A DNA stretch of 64,000 nt from VRUE01 sp963695835 (GTDB taxonomy: Bacteria > Actinomycetota > Thermoleophilia > Solirubrobacterales > 70-9), in NCBI GenBank assembly GCA_963695835.1, contig CAVOHR010000002.1, positions 62,001 to 126,000 on the forward strand. The letters run 5' to 3'. Made by a program: the position numbers and the translations under genes. Shown one piece after another: positions 18,949 through 25,682 of the stretch. Each line of letters begins with the position of its first letter. Position 1 is the first letter of the stretch. The notes beneath the pieces are model-generated. The model had not been told where the DNA came from and ran no database searches. It saw nothing but the letters and a program-made list of their open reading frames with translations.

Positions 18949-19302
18949 CTACGCTGCGATTGGATGGCCGCCCGAATCGCGGGCCTCGATGCGAGCGCGA
19001 GGAGGCAACTGAAGCGTGCCCTGGTCGAGGCGCTTGAAACGAAGCAGGAGTGCGGCCACAGCGCGCGACCAGCGGGCGAAGCCGTGCGCCTGCTCGGGCT
19101 GAACGAGCAGCTCGTGCCCATCGGGGTAGACGATCACCACGGGATCGCCTTCGAACAGCGCGCGAGTTGCCATCTCTCCCTGATGGGGATTATCAGCCGA
19201 GATGAAGTGCACCCGGTTGGGGTAGCGAGAAGCCAGCTCTTCGTTCTCGATGCCGGCGAGGACTCTCTCGGTCGCAGGATCGATGTTGGCGTCGTGACTC
19301 AT
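18949..19302 (-). CDS. Unknown protein B', second module copy
   Basis: This is the paralogue of the protein at 18358-18705, with the same core (HFISADNPHQGE and VVIVYPDGHELLVQPEQAHG) and a similar C-terminal helix with LPPRARIEARD, which matches LPADYQVEIRD of the first copy. The start at 19302 is chosen because its ATG overlaps the stop of gene A' as ATGA; an in-frame ATG four codons upstream (19314) is possible. 117 aa. The gene points toward repeat copy R3 and is the first gene to its right. Confidence 0.7.
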   Translation of the reverse strand: MSHDANIDPATERVLAGIENEELASRYPNRVHFISADNPHQGEMATRALFEGDPVVIVYPDGHELLVQPEQAHGFARWSRAVAALLLRFKRLDQGTLQLPPRARIEARDSGGHPIAA

Positions 19303-19616
19303 GACACACGCCATTGTCTCACGATCTCCGGAGCCCAGGTCCTGGCTTTCCTGATTGCCGCCGCCATCGCCTCGTTGGAGGAGCTGAACTCCAGGATTGC
19401 CGGTGCCTGCTTTCCGCCAGCCCGCGTGTGCTCGTGCTCGTGGTGCTCATCGACCACATCGGCGTTGTCCCAGAGGCGCACGGCGGTCCACTCGCCATCC
19501 TCAAGGCTCTCCAGCACGATCGCGTAGGACACCGGCGGCGGAGGCTCGCTGCGCCGATACCGGATGCGGATATCCGGCTCTACATCGATGAAGATCTCTC
19601 GCTCTGTCGGGACCAC
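19299..19616 (-). CDS. Unknown protein A', second module copy
   Basis: This 105-aa paralogue of the protein at 18077-18370 shares the central strand-rich core and the D-N motif, followed by a His/Glu-rich loop (DEHHEHEH) and a C-terminal helix (NEAMAAAIRKARTWAPEIVRQW). The N-terminus differs, with a second acidic strand pair (EREIFIDVEPDIRIRYRR). The start is GTG 19616. A 17-bp perfect palindrome lies six bases upstream of it. Coupled to B' by a four-base overlap. Function unknown; a metal-binding or toxin-antitoxin role would be guesswork. Confidence 0.68.
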   Translation of the reverse strand: MVPTEREIFIDVEPDIRIRYRRSEPPPPVSYAIVLESLEDGEWTAVRLWDNADVVDEHHEHEHTRAGGKQAPAILEFSSSNEAMAAAIRKARTWAPEIVRQWRVS

Positions 19617-19621
19617 AGACA

Positions 19622-19638
19622 GAGGCTTTCAAAGCCTC
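19622..19638. promoter_or_regulatory. 17-bp palindrome upstream of gene A'
   Basis: GAGGCTTTCAAAGCCTC is a perfect inverted repeat (8-bp arms, 1-bp centre) ending six bases before the A' start codon. Its position suits an operator or an attenuating hairpin; it is not followed by a U tract. No matching palindrome precedes gene A at 18077. Confidence 0.35.
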
Positions 19639-19649
19639 CGGCGCGAAAT

Positions 19650-19685
19650 GGGGCGCGCTGGACTCGAACCAGCGACCGTCCACAG
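19650..19685 (-). repeat. tRNA 3'-end fragment of a different isotype
   Basis: On the minus strand the segment reads GGTCGCTGGTTCGAGTCCAG and ends with acceptor-like CGCGCCCC. The T arm pairs perfectly (GCTGG/CCAGC) but no D arm or complete anticodon arm precedes it, so it is a fragment. It probably marks another former integration junction. Isotype cannot be assigned. Confidence 0.6.
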
Positions 19686-19745
19686 TTCGCGACACGGTCT
19701 CGGCACGCACGGGGTGCAGACCCCGCGCAGCCGGTCGTCTTTGAG

Positions 19746-20258
19746 CTAATGCCTCCAGGGCGGCCCCGAAACCCGATGCGCCACAAAGCGGATGGGCCGA
19801 CCGCGGGGCGACAACGTCCCGCATTTCGGGGGAAATTCCCCTTCTTCTCCGCTCCGTTCTTCCCACGCCCGATAGAAGCCCCTCACGGTGCTTTGGTGGA
19901 CCTTGCCTTCCAGTCCGGTGAAGTAAGAGCCGCCATCTTCGTAGGATTCCAATTCCGTGTATCTGAAGATTCCGCTTCGCCGGATGCGGATATTTGCACC
20001 CCTCCGCGATGTGCCCGACCCCTGTTCTTCGGAGCCGCCTTCGCACCTGACCCTTGATGAAAGGTCATATCCGACGATGCGATGCTTCCCCACCCAAAGT
20101 TTCACGTTGAGCCCGGGCCGAGATGCCCTAAAGATCGTCAGGCGAACGCCATCTCTCCGGCTTGCCGTCCTGCCGCTCCCGGTTGCAACCGCTACGGAGA
20201 ACAATGCGCCGCAGAGCACGAGGACACCAAGGAGGCGTGTAAGACGACGGAGCGCCAT
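19746..20258 (-). CDS. Secreted protein of unknown function
   Basis: The 170-aa product starts MALRRLTRLLGVLVLCGALF, a signal peptide with basic n-region and hydrophobic core, with a likely cleavage after the AVATGSG stretch near residue 28. The mature part is strand-rich and polar (VRLTIFRASRPGLNVKLWVG), with two Cys in the middle and C-terminal part that could pair. No family was recognised. A TATAGAT box lies about 14 bases upstream of the ATG, where a -10 element of a short-leader transcript could be. It lies between A' and repeat copy R4. Confidence 0.55.
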   Translation of the reverse strand: MALRRLTRLLGVLVLCGALFSVAVATGSGRTASRRDGVRLTIFRASRPGLNVKLWVGKHRIVGYDLSSRVRCEGGSEEQGSGTSRRGANIRIRRSGIFRYTELESYEDGGSYFTGLEGKVHQSTVRGFYRAWEERSGEEGEFPPKCGTLSPRGRPIRFVAHRVSGPPWRH

Positions 20259-20278
20259 TTAGCCCGGGTATCTATACC

Positions 20279-20445
20279 TCAAGGGCAACCCCGGAGTGCC
20301 CGAGCCTTCTTCGCCTTCTCCACCGCCTCCGCAAAGCCGCCCGAGGCCAGGAATGCATCGCGGTCGAAGCCGGCTTCATCCAGGACCTCATATGGCGCGT
20401 CACGGACGGCCAGTACCAGAGCACCCGGAGGGCTGGGAATGCCCC
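20279..20445 (-). pseudogene. C-terminal remnant of an unknown gene
   Basis: A minus-strand frame ending in TGA at 20279 encodes about 55 residues with good coding character (RDAPYEVLDEAGFDRDAFLA, then SGGFAEAVEKAKKARALRG) but has no start codon in a sensible place and ends just left of repeat copy R4. It looks like a gene truncated at the repeat boundary. The rest of 20259-20495 shows nothing recognisable. Confidence 0.35.
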
Positions 20446-20495
20446 GCGCTCGCCTTCACGCCGGTTTCCCGACGGGCCACGGCCGGCCTTTGAAT

Positions 20496-20645
20496 GGGGC
20501 GGGAAGGACTCGAACCTTCGACCGACGGATTATGAGTCGCGCCGGAAGCCGTCTATAGAGCCGAATCTGGCCTGATAGAGCGAATCAGGTCCAAGGAGTT
20601 CGGCTGAGTTCGGTGGAGTCGGGGACCAATTTCGGGACCAAGTTT
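20496..20645 (-). repeat. tRNA-linked island repeat, copy R4
   Basis: Full 150-bp copy, nearly identical to R3 and R5: CAT-tRNA 3' half at 20496-20539, arm to GGGACCAAGTTT at 20645. The excisionase-like gene ends at its right boundary (stop codon 20645-20647). In ordinary integrative elements the integrase gene would occupy this place. Confidence 0.9.
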
Positions 20646-21052
20646 CAAGCCTGTCTGGAGCTAAGCAGGACCTGGATCAAAAGAGCTAAAGCGAGTTCCC
20701 CTTTCACGACTCCCATGGCATTTCCAATCAATATGCATAGAGTGAGGACGAAAGCGACATCCCATCGGACCGTCGCTTTCCGACGTCTAACCCAACGGCG
20801 GAAGCGTTTCCTGTGCTTGGAAGGAGAAGGCTTGTTGGCTTCGTTTGATTGCGCCGCCCTCTTCCGATTCCTAGTTCCGCCGTTCGCCTCGAAGGCTTCG
20901 ACGGCGGGCAAGGACGCCCGCCGGTAACGGCCCAGGGCGACGACGGGCACCTTCCCTTCTCGCCACAAGCAATACACATGCGATTTCGAAACCTGCCATC
21001 GATTGGCAAGCTCCTCCGCGGTGAGCAGTCTGTCGACGGTGCCGCTAGGCAT
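20645..21052 (-). CDS. Excisionase-like HTH protein with C-terminal membrane segment
   Basis: Residues 1-55 are a MerR-type helix-turn-helix of the excisionase (HTH_17) kind: LLTAEELANRWQVSKSHVYC then WREGKVPVVALGRYRR. Such proteins direct excision by tyrosine integrases. The remaining 75 residues are atypical: a basic linker (RKRFRRWVRRRKATVRW) and a hydrophobic stretch (VAFVLTLCILIGNAMGVV). The stop coincides with the edge of repeat R4, so the C-terminus may be an artefact of a deletion that removed the integrase and fused the frame to other sequence. The start overlaps the upstream 553-aa gene by 8 bp. Confidence 0.65.
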   Translation of the reverse strand: MPSGTVDRLLTAEELANRWQVSKSHVYCLWREGKVPVVALGRYRRASLPAVEAFEANGGTRNRKRAAQSNEANKPSPSKHRKRFRRWVRRRKATVRWDVAFVLTLCILIGNAMGVVKGELALALLIQVLLSSRQA

Positions 21053-22706
21053 GGGCCACCGCCGCGGGTACTGCGTCGTAGATGCCCCGGAGGGCTAAGG
21101 GTTCTGGGTCGGGGTCGTCGCTGGACCCGCTGGGGGGCCGTGCGCTCCCGCGGCGAGATCCCTTTGCGCGGCTACTACAACCGCGCGAGGACCGGGGGCG
21201 CGCCAGACGTGGCGGCACGGACGAAGGTGCGGCATCGGCACGAGAGGCCGGAGGAGAAGGGCGCCGATCGAAGAAAACCTTCAAGCCACCACCGGTCGCC
21301 TTGACTCCGCGGAGCTCGTAGAACTCCCAGCCCTCACCAGTGGTCGCAGCGCGGGCAAGAACACGTTGGCAACCCTCGGCGTCACCGGAAGCAACCGCGG
21401 CTCGCAGGCCCTCAGCCTGCTCGGAGCCCAGGGTCTCGTTCAACAGAAACCCGAAGTCAATTTCAGCGGCGACATCGCTGGAGTCGGAGCACTCGACCAT
21501 CTCGCTCATCGCGCCATCACCCCACGGATCATTGATCACAGTGAGACCTCCGAAAAGTATGAGGAGAAGTGCGGCACGGAGTGCCAGTCGTGCAAGTCGC
21601 CGCCGGGGTCTCTCACCCGGCTCAGGGTCACCACCGCCAGGATCATCCCCAGACGACCCGCCGCCCGCCGATCGACTGGGCACGCGGCGGGAGCCGCGAA
21701 CCCGCGGCGAGGAGCACTTGCTGGTACGGGTACGGGCGCGGGAGAAGAGGTGCATCGTCCGATTGCCAACCGCCCCCCGCTTACGCATCGTCCCCTCCTG
21801 GCGCCCGGCACCACGGAGAATGTGGTTCGCCTCGCGGAGAAGGCCCGGCGTCGGGCCGATGTCTCGTAGGCGCGGCCAAAAGGTCGGGTCACGCTTCGCG
21901 ATCTCGCGGCCAGCGGTACACAACTCAAGGCGGCTGCGGTTGGCGACCGGAGCGACGATCCACTGAACCAGCGGATTGTCCTGCCCCTCCTCGCCGATGT
22001 ACTCGGGAAGGACAGCATCCCCGGCGTGATAGACCGCTCGGTCAAATTTCCGTAGGAAGGCCAGTTGCTCCTTGGTGAGGTCGAACCACTCGCTACGCGA
22101 TCCCTGCTCGACATTGAGTTGGAAGTTCAGGGCATCGCCCTCTTCGTAGATGCCGTTGATCGCCTCGGGGTCGCTCTGGCAGGTCTCCCCGGTGAAGTCG
22201 AAGGCGGTGCTGGAAGTCAACCAGGCTAGCTCCCACTCCAGAAGCTTCAGATCCTCTTCGAGCTTTGCGGCCCTGTCCTCTTCGTTCTTGATCGCCTGCT
22301 CCAGAGTGCAGTCAATCCCGAAGTAATGCGTGTGGTCCACGGCCCCGGCGCGGAATCTCTCGACCAGCTCGCGGGTGGTCTTTATGCACGACCTCGTCTC
22401 AAGGAGGTCGTGCTCGATTTCCCACTTCCGTGAGTAGTTCGCTGCCGGGTAGGGCTGCGGGGGTTTGGTGAGCTGCTCCTCGGAAAACTTTACGCCAACC
22501 TTCTGCCGCTTAGCCAGCACCTCCTGCGCCCAGTTCGGGTCCGCCTGCTTGCGCACCCGCTCCTCTTCTTCGGACCTGTGCTCCTCATAGCGATCGTCGA
22601 AGGCTTCGAGCGCCTCGTCGAAAGTCAGCTCGCCGAGCTCCTCAAAGGTGGTCGGCAACTGGACCGGGCCGCGGTGGTCGTCTGCGCCGGGATCAGGCAA
22701 GGGCAT
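21045..22706 (-). CDS. Unknown 553-aa protein, possible element-encoded replication or membrane protein
   Basis: The first 300 residues are soluble, acidic and helical (TFEELGELTFDEALEAFDDR; long helix around 110-160), followed by a basic low-complexity stretch (about 310-370), one membrane segment (LALRAALLLILFGGLTVI near 375-392) and a second soluble part. An internal in-frame ATG with a good Shine-Dalgarno (AGGAGGGGACG) at about residue 306 raises the possibility of two genes in one open frame. I recognise no family. It lies just upstream of the excisionase-like gene, the usual place of a rep or regulatory gene in actinobacterial integrative elements. IS3-family element inserted 129 bp upstream. 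Confidence 0.5.
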   Translation of the reverse strand: MPLPDPGADDHRGPVQLPTTFEELGELTFDEALEAFDDRYEEHRSEEEERVRKQADPNWAQEVLAKRQKVGVKFSEEQLTKPPQPYPAANYSRKWEIEHDLLETRSCIKTTRELVERFRAGAVDHTHYFGIDCTLEQAIKNEEDRAAKLEEDLKLLEWELAWLTSSTAFDFTGETCQSDPEAINGIYEEGDALNFQLNVEQGSRSEWFDLTKEQLAFLRKFDRAVYHAGDAVLPEYIGEEGQDNPLVQWIVAPVANRSRLELCTAGREIAKRDPTFWPRLRDIGPTPGLLREANHILRGAGRQEGTMRKRGAVGNRTMHLFSRARTRTSKCSSPRVRGSRRVPSRSAGGGSSGDDPGGGDPEPGERPRRRLARLALRAALLLILFGGLTVINDPWGDGAMSEMVECSDSSDVAAEIDFGFLLNETLGSEQAEGLRAAVASGDAEGCQRVLARAATTGEGWEFYELRGVKATGGGLKVFFDRRPSPPASRADAAPSSVPPRLARPRSSRGCSSRAKGSRRGSARPPSGSSDDPDPEPLALRGIYDAVPAAVAHA

Positions 22707-22793
22707 TAGTTGTCGTAGAAGTCAGGGGCAGGGATCTCGCAGCGAGCATAGCCCGAGATTCGGCGCTCGGTCAAATCAATGGCCGCATCTAAC

Positions 22794-22814
22794 GCAAAAC
22801 GGCCCGAAGGGCCG
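22794..22814 (-). terminator. Terminator-like hairpin left of the IS element
   Basis: CGGCCC-GAA-GGGCCG forms a 6-bp GC stem at 22800-22814. On the minus strand it is followed by TTTTG. It would stop leftward transcripts entering the 553-aa gene. The U tract is short. Confidence 0.4.
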
Positions 22815-22907
22815 CGCCGCGGAGATCGTGCCCCATGAGCCAGGCCGGGTTTCACGGAGACTCCGAAACCAGGATCTTGTCCTGGGGAATGGAGATTCTC
22901 CCGAGCC

Positions 22908-23210
22908 ATGCCACGACAGAGGAAGTACCCCGAGGAGTTGCTTGACCGAGGCGCCCGCCTCGTCTTTGAGTCCGGCCGCCCTGTCACCCACGTAGCCCGC
23001 GATCTCGGCATTCCGTCCGAGACGCTGCGCAAATGGGTGCGCCAGGCCGAAGCCGACGCCGGCAAGCGCAAGGAGCTGCTGAGCAGCGAGGAGCGTCAAG
23101 AGTTGGGCCGCCTGCGCGGTGAGGTGCGCGAGCTGCGCCGGGCCAACGAAATCCTCAAGTCCGCCTCGGCGTTTTTCGCTGCCGAGCTCGACCCACACCG
23201 ACCGAAGTGA
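22908..23210 (+). CDS. IS3-family transposase OrfA
   Basis: The 100-aa OrfA provides DNA binding for the transposase. It starts MPRQRKYPEELLDRGARLVF and contains an HTH (VTHVARDLGIPSETLRKWVRQ, residues 26-46) followed by a leucine-zipper-like helix (LGRLRGEVRELRRANEILKSA). The stop overlaps the orfB start as GTGA; in the family a -1 frameshift at this overlap often makes the OrfAB fusion. Confidence 0.92.
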   Translation: MPRQRKYPEELLDRGARLVFESGRPVTHVARDLGIPSETLRKWVRQAEADAGKRKELLSSEERQELGRLRGEVRELRRANEILKSASAFFAAELDPHRPK

Positions 23211-24079
23211 GCTCCTTCATCGAGGAGCATCGCGAGCGCTTCGGGGTCGAGCCGATCTGCAGCATCCTCGAGGTGTCGGCCTCCGCCTACTACGAGCGCG
23301 CAAAGGGCAGGCGATCGGCGCGTGCGATCGAGGACGAACGCCTGCTGGAGCGCATCCGCGAGGTCCACGAGCGCAACTACTGCGCCTACGGCTACCGGCG
23401 GATGTGGATCGCCCTGAAGAGAGAAGGAGAGGAAGTTGGCAAGGGCCGCGTTCAACGGCTGATGCGAGATGCCGAAATCCAAGGCGCCAAGCGGCGTGGG
23501 AAGGCCTGGCGCACGACAAAGCCAGATCCCCTAGCGCACCGCCGGCCCGACCTGGTCGAGCGCGACTTCAGCGCCGAGGGCCCGAATCGCCTCTGGGTTG
23601 CTGACCTCAGCTACCTGCGCTGCTGGGAGGGCAACCTGTTCTTCTCCTTCGTGATCGACGCCTTCAGCCGCAAGGTCGTCGGCTGGCAGCTGGCGTCGCA
23701 CATGCGCACCGATCTCGTTCTCGACGCACTGAAAATGGCGCTCGCCCAGCGCGAACCCGGCGCCGACGTCGAGTTGGTGCATCACTCAGATTCGCGGCAG
23801 TACACCTCGATCGACTACGCCCAAACCCTCGACGACCACGGCGCCCTCGCCTCCGTCGGCTCGGTCGGCGACGCCTATGACAACGCGATGGCCGAGAGCT
23901 TCGTCGACTCCTTCAAGACCGAGCTGATCGCCGACCGCAGCTGGCGCTCCCGGACGCAGCTCGAGTTGGCCGCCGTCGAGTACATCGCCTGGTTCAACAG
24001 CGACCGGCTGCATGAATCTCTCGGCGACAGATCACCCGCTGAGTTCGAGGATCTATACGTTGCCCAGGGAGTCAACTGA
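23207..24079 (+). CDS. IS3-family transposase OrfB (DDE integrase core)
   Basis: The 290-aa product has the HTH_21 region (YGYRRMWIALKREGEEVGKG near residue 63) and the rve integrase core: first Asp in LWVADLSYLR, second in HHSD, Glu in MAESFVDSFKTEL, then WFNSDRLHESLG. The block after the second Asp is odd: it reads HHSDSRQYTS where the family has HHSDRGSQYTS, so one residue is lost and the Gly replaced. That may weaken or kill activity. Start is GTG 23207. Confidence 0.92.
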   Translation: MSSFIEEHRERFGVEPICSILEVSASAYYERAKGRRSARAIEDERLLERIREVHERNYCAYGYRRMWIALKREGEEVGKGRVQRLMRDAEIQGAKRRGKAWRTTKPDPLAHRRPDLVERDFSAEGPNRLWVADLSYLRCWEGNLFFSFVIDAFSRKVVGWQLASHMRTDLVLDALKMALAQREPGADVELVHHSDSRQYTSIDYAQTLDDHGALASVGSVGDAYDNAMAESFVDSFKTELIADRSWRSRTQLELAAVEYIAWFNSDRLHESLGDRSPAEFEDLYVAQGVN

Positions 24080-24348
24080 GCTATCTACAGAGAAGATTGG
24101 AAACCAACTAAAAAAGTCTCCGTGGAACCTGGTCCGGCTCACCAGGCCTTCCGACCTGAGCAACCGCGACATCATCGCAGGTGGGCCGGCCAGTGCCTCG
24201 GGAGATATTCGTCTCTGACTCGTTGCATTCGGCCCTATAAGTAAGCGAGGTCTTCACGTTTGCCACCAGCCGCATACCGATGCGGATTCCGCGGACAGTC
24301 TTCGCAGCGACCACACGTTAAGCGGCGCGGGGCCACACCGGCGCGTGC

Positions 24349-24714
24349 TCAGCGGCCGCGTCGTTCGCCGCGACGGCGCGGCTCGGCAGGCGCCCAGCCC
24401 TCGGCCTGCTCGGCGACCTCGAGGGAGAGCGCCTCGAGCTCGGCAGTGAGCGCGCGCAGGCGCCTGCGGTTCTCAAACCAAGGGCGATAGCGCTCCAGCT
24501 GCTCGGCTGAGAGGCGGCGGGTGACGGTCTTGCCCTCGACCTTGCGCGTCCAGGTGACGTAGGGGCCGTGCAGCTTGGGCGGGTCGGCCTTGCAGGCGCA
24601 GTTGGGCTTGCCGCAGCGGTTCATCGCCACGTTGATCGTCCCCGGCAGGGCGAAGTCGATCTCGGCGAGCTCGGCGGCGAGCGCGCGCAGGCGGGCCTCG
24701 GGGCTCTCGTTCAT
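24349..24714 (-). CDS. DUF6788-like transposon-associated zinc protein
   Basis: The 121-aa protein contains MNRCGKPNCACKADPPKLHG followed by PYVTWTRKVEGKTVTRRLS, the pattern of a small family (DUF6788 by my recollection) found beside transposase or integrase genes. The CGKPNCAC motif may bind zinc. Flanking helices make a coiled-coil shape. It diverges from the recombinase-like gene across a 56-bp region with an inverted repeat. Function unknown; a DNA-binding regulator is plausible. Confidence 0.7.
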   Translation of the reverse strand: MNESPEARLRALAAELAEIDFALPGTINVAMNRCGKPNCACKADPPKLHGPYVTWTRKVEGKTVTRRLSAEQLERYRPWFENRRRLRALTAELEALSLEVAEQAEGWAPAEPRRRGERRGR

Positions 24715-24742
24715 GGGTGACTTGCGATCCTACGTCGGTCTG

Positions 24743-24766
24743 TCCGATAGTAATTCTACTGTCGGA
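24743..24766. promoter_or_regulatory. Inverted repeat between divergent transposon genes
   Basis: TCCGATAGTA (24743-24752) and TACTGTCGGA (24757-24766) are inverted repeats with 9 of 10 bases matching and a 4-base centre. They lie five bases upstream of the ATG at 24771 and 29 bp from the divergent gene, a place suited to an operator controlling both. Confidence 0.45.
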
Positions 24767-24770
24767 TACC

Positions 24771-25682
24771 ATGAGTCCCCGAGAGGGCGACCTCGCAGCA
24801 GCGGCGATCGCCGCCTACGCCCCCGCCTCGCTCTCCCCCGAGGCGGGGGCCTTCGCCCGTGCGGCGGTGAGGCGGGCTGCTCCGCGCCGGCGCGAACGGG
24901 CCAAGGCGCTGCTCTACGCCGCCGGGCGGCTGGCCGCCTTCGGCAAGTCGGTGGGGATGGAGCTCTCCGCCGAGGCGCTGCTGGCGGAGGCGACGATCGA
25001 GCGCTTCGTCCTCACGGGTTGCCCGGCGGTCTCCGCGGCGACGCGACGCACCCTGCGCACCAACCTGCGGGCGCTGGCCCGTGTCCATCGGGCTCATCCC
25101 TCCCCGCAGCTGGCGCCGCTGCCGCGCGAGCGCGCCAAGTCCCCCTACGGGGAGGCGGAGATCGAGGGCTTCCTGCGCCTCGCCGCTGCGCAGCCGACCG
25201 AGGCACGGCGGATGCGCGCCACCGCGCTTGTCTGTCTGGGGGCGGGGGCGGGACTGATCGGGGCCGAGCTTCGCCACGTGCGCGGGCGCGACGTCATCCG
25301 GCGCTCGGGGGGGCTCGTGGTCTGCGTCTCGGGGCGCAGGGAGCGGGCGGTGCCTGTGCTGGCCCACTTCCACTCGCCCCTGGAGGAAGCCGCCCGCTTC
25401 GCCGGGCGGGGCTACCTGCTCGGCGGCGAGAGCTCGGGGCGGCGCAACCTCAGCGACGCCTTGAACGCCGCGCTTGGCAAGGACGCCTCGCTGCCGCGCC
25501 TGGAGGCCGGGCGGCTGCGGGCGAGCTGGCTTTGCGAGTGCGCCGAGCTGATCGGCCTGCGGGCGTTCATGGACGCGGCCGGGCTGCGCTGCTCCCAGCG
25601 GCTCGGCGACTTGGTGGCCGAGCTGCCCGAGACCGAGGAGGAGACCGCCGTCGCATTGCTCGGAGGAGGCCATGGAGGCTGA
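24771..25682 (+). CDS. Tyrosine-recombinase-like protein lacking catalytic residues
   Basis: The 303-aa protein has the layout of a tyrosine recombinase: a helical core-binding part (residues 40-120) and a C-terminal domain with ATALVCLGAGAGLIGAELRH and VRGRDV, where the first catalytic Arg normally lies. The later signature is absent: the position of H-x-L-R-H reads RLRASWLCECAE, and no Tyr motif follows the last helix (GLRCSQRLGDLVAELP). It is therefore probably non-catalytic and may bind transposon ends. Its 3' end overlaps the transposase gene by 11 bp. ATG 24771 is preferred over GTG 24717, which lies upstream of the inverted repeat. Confidence 0.65.
   Translation: MSPREGDLAAAAIAAYAPASLSPEAGAFARAAVRRAAPRRRERAKALLYAAGRLAAFGKSVGMELSAEALLAEATIERFVLTGCPAVSAATRRTLRTNLRALARVHRAHPSPQLAPLPRERAKSPYGEAEIEGFLRLAAAQPTEARRMRATALVCLGAGAGLIGAELRHVRGRDVIRRSGGLVVCVSGRRERAVPVLAHFHSPLEEAARFAGRGYLLGGESSGRRNLSDALNAALGKDASLPRLEAGRLRASWLCECAELIGLRAFMDAAGLRCSQRLGDLVAELPETEEETAVALLGGGHGG

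Larger units (their letters stand above)
22836..24141 (+). mobile_element. IS3-family insertion sequence, 1,306 bp, with inverted ends and target duplication
   Basis: The ends are TGAGCC (22836) and GGCTCA (24141), the TG...CA form of IS3-type elements. About 30 bp at each end are imperfect inverted repeats, roughly 23 of 30 matching, with the perfect block AGTCTCCGTG inside. Both flanks carry the trinucleotide CCA (22833-22835 and 24142-24144), a 3-bp target duplication. Inside are orfA and orfB with a four-base overlap. The complete ends and duplication imply a fairly recent insertion. Confidence 0.88.
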
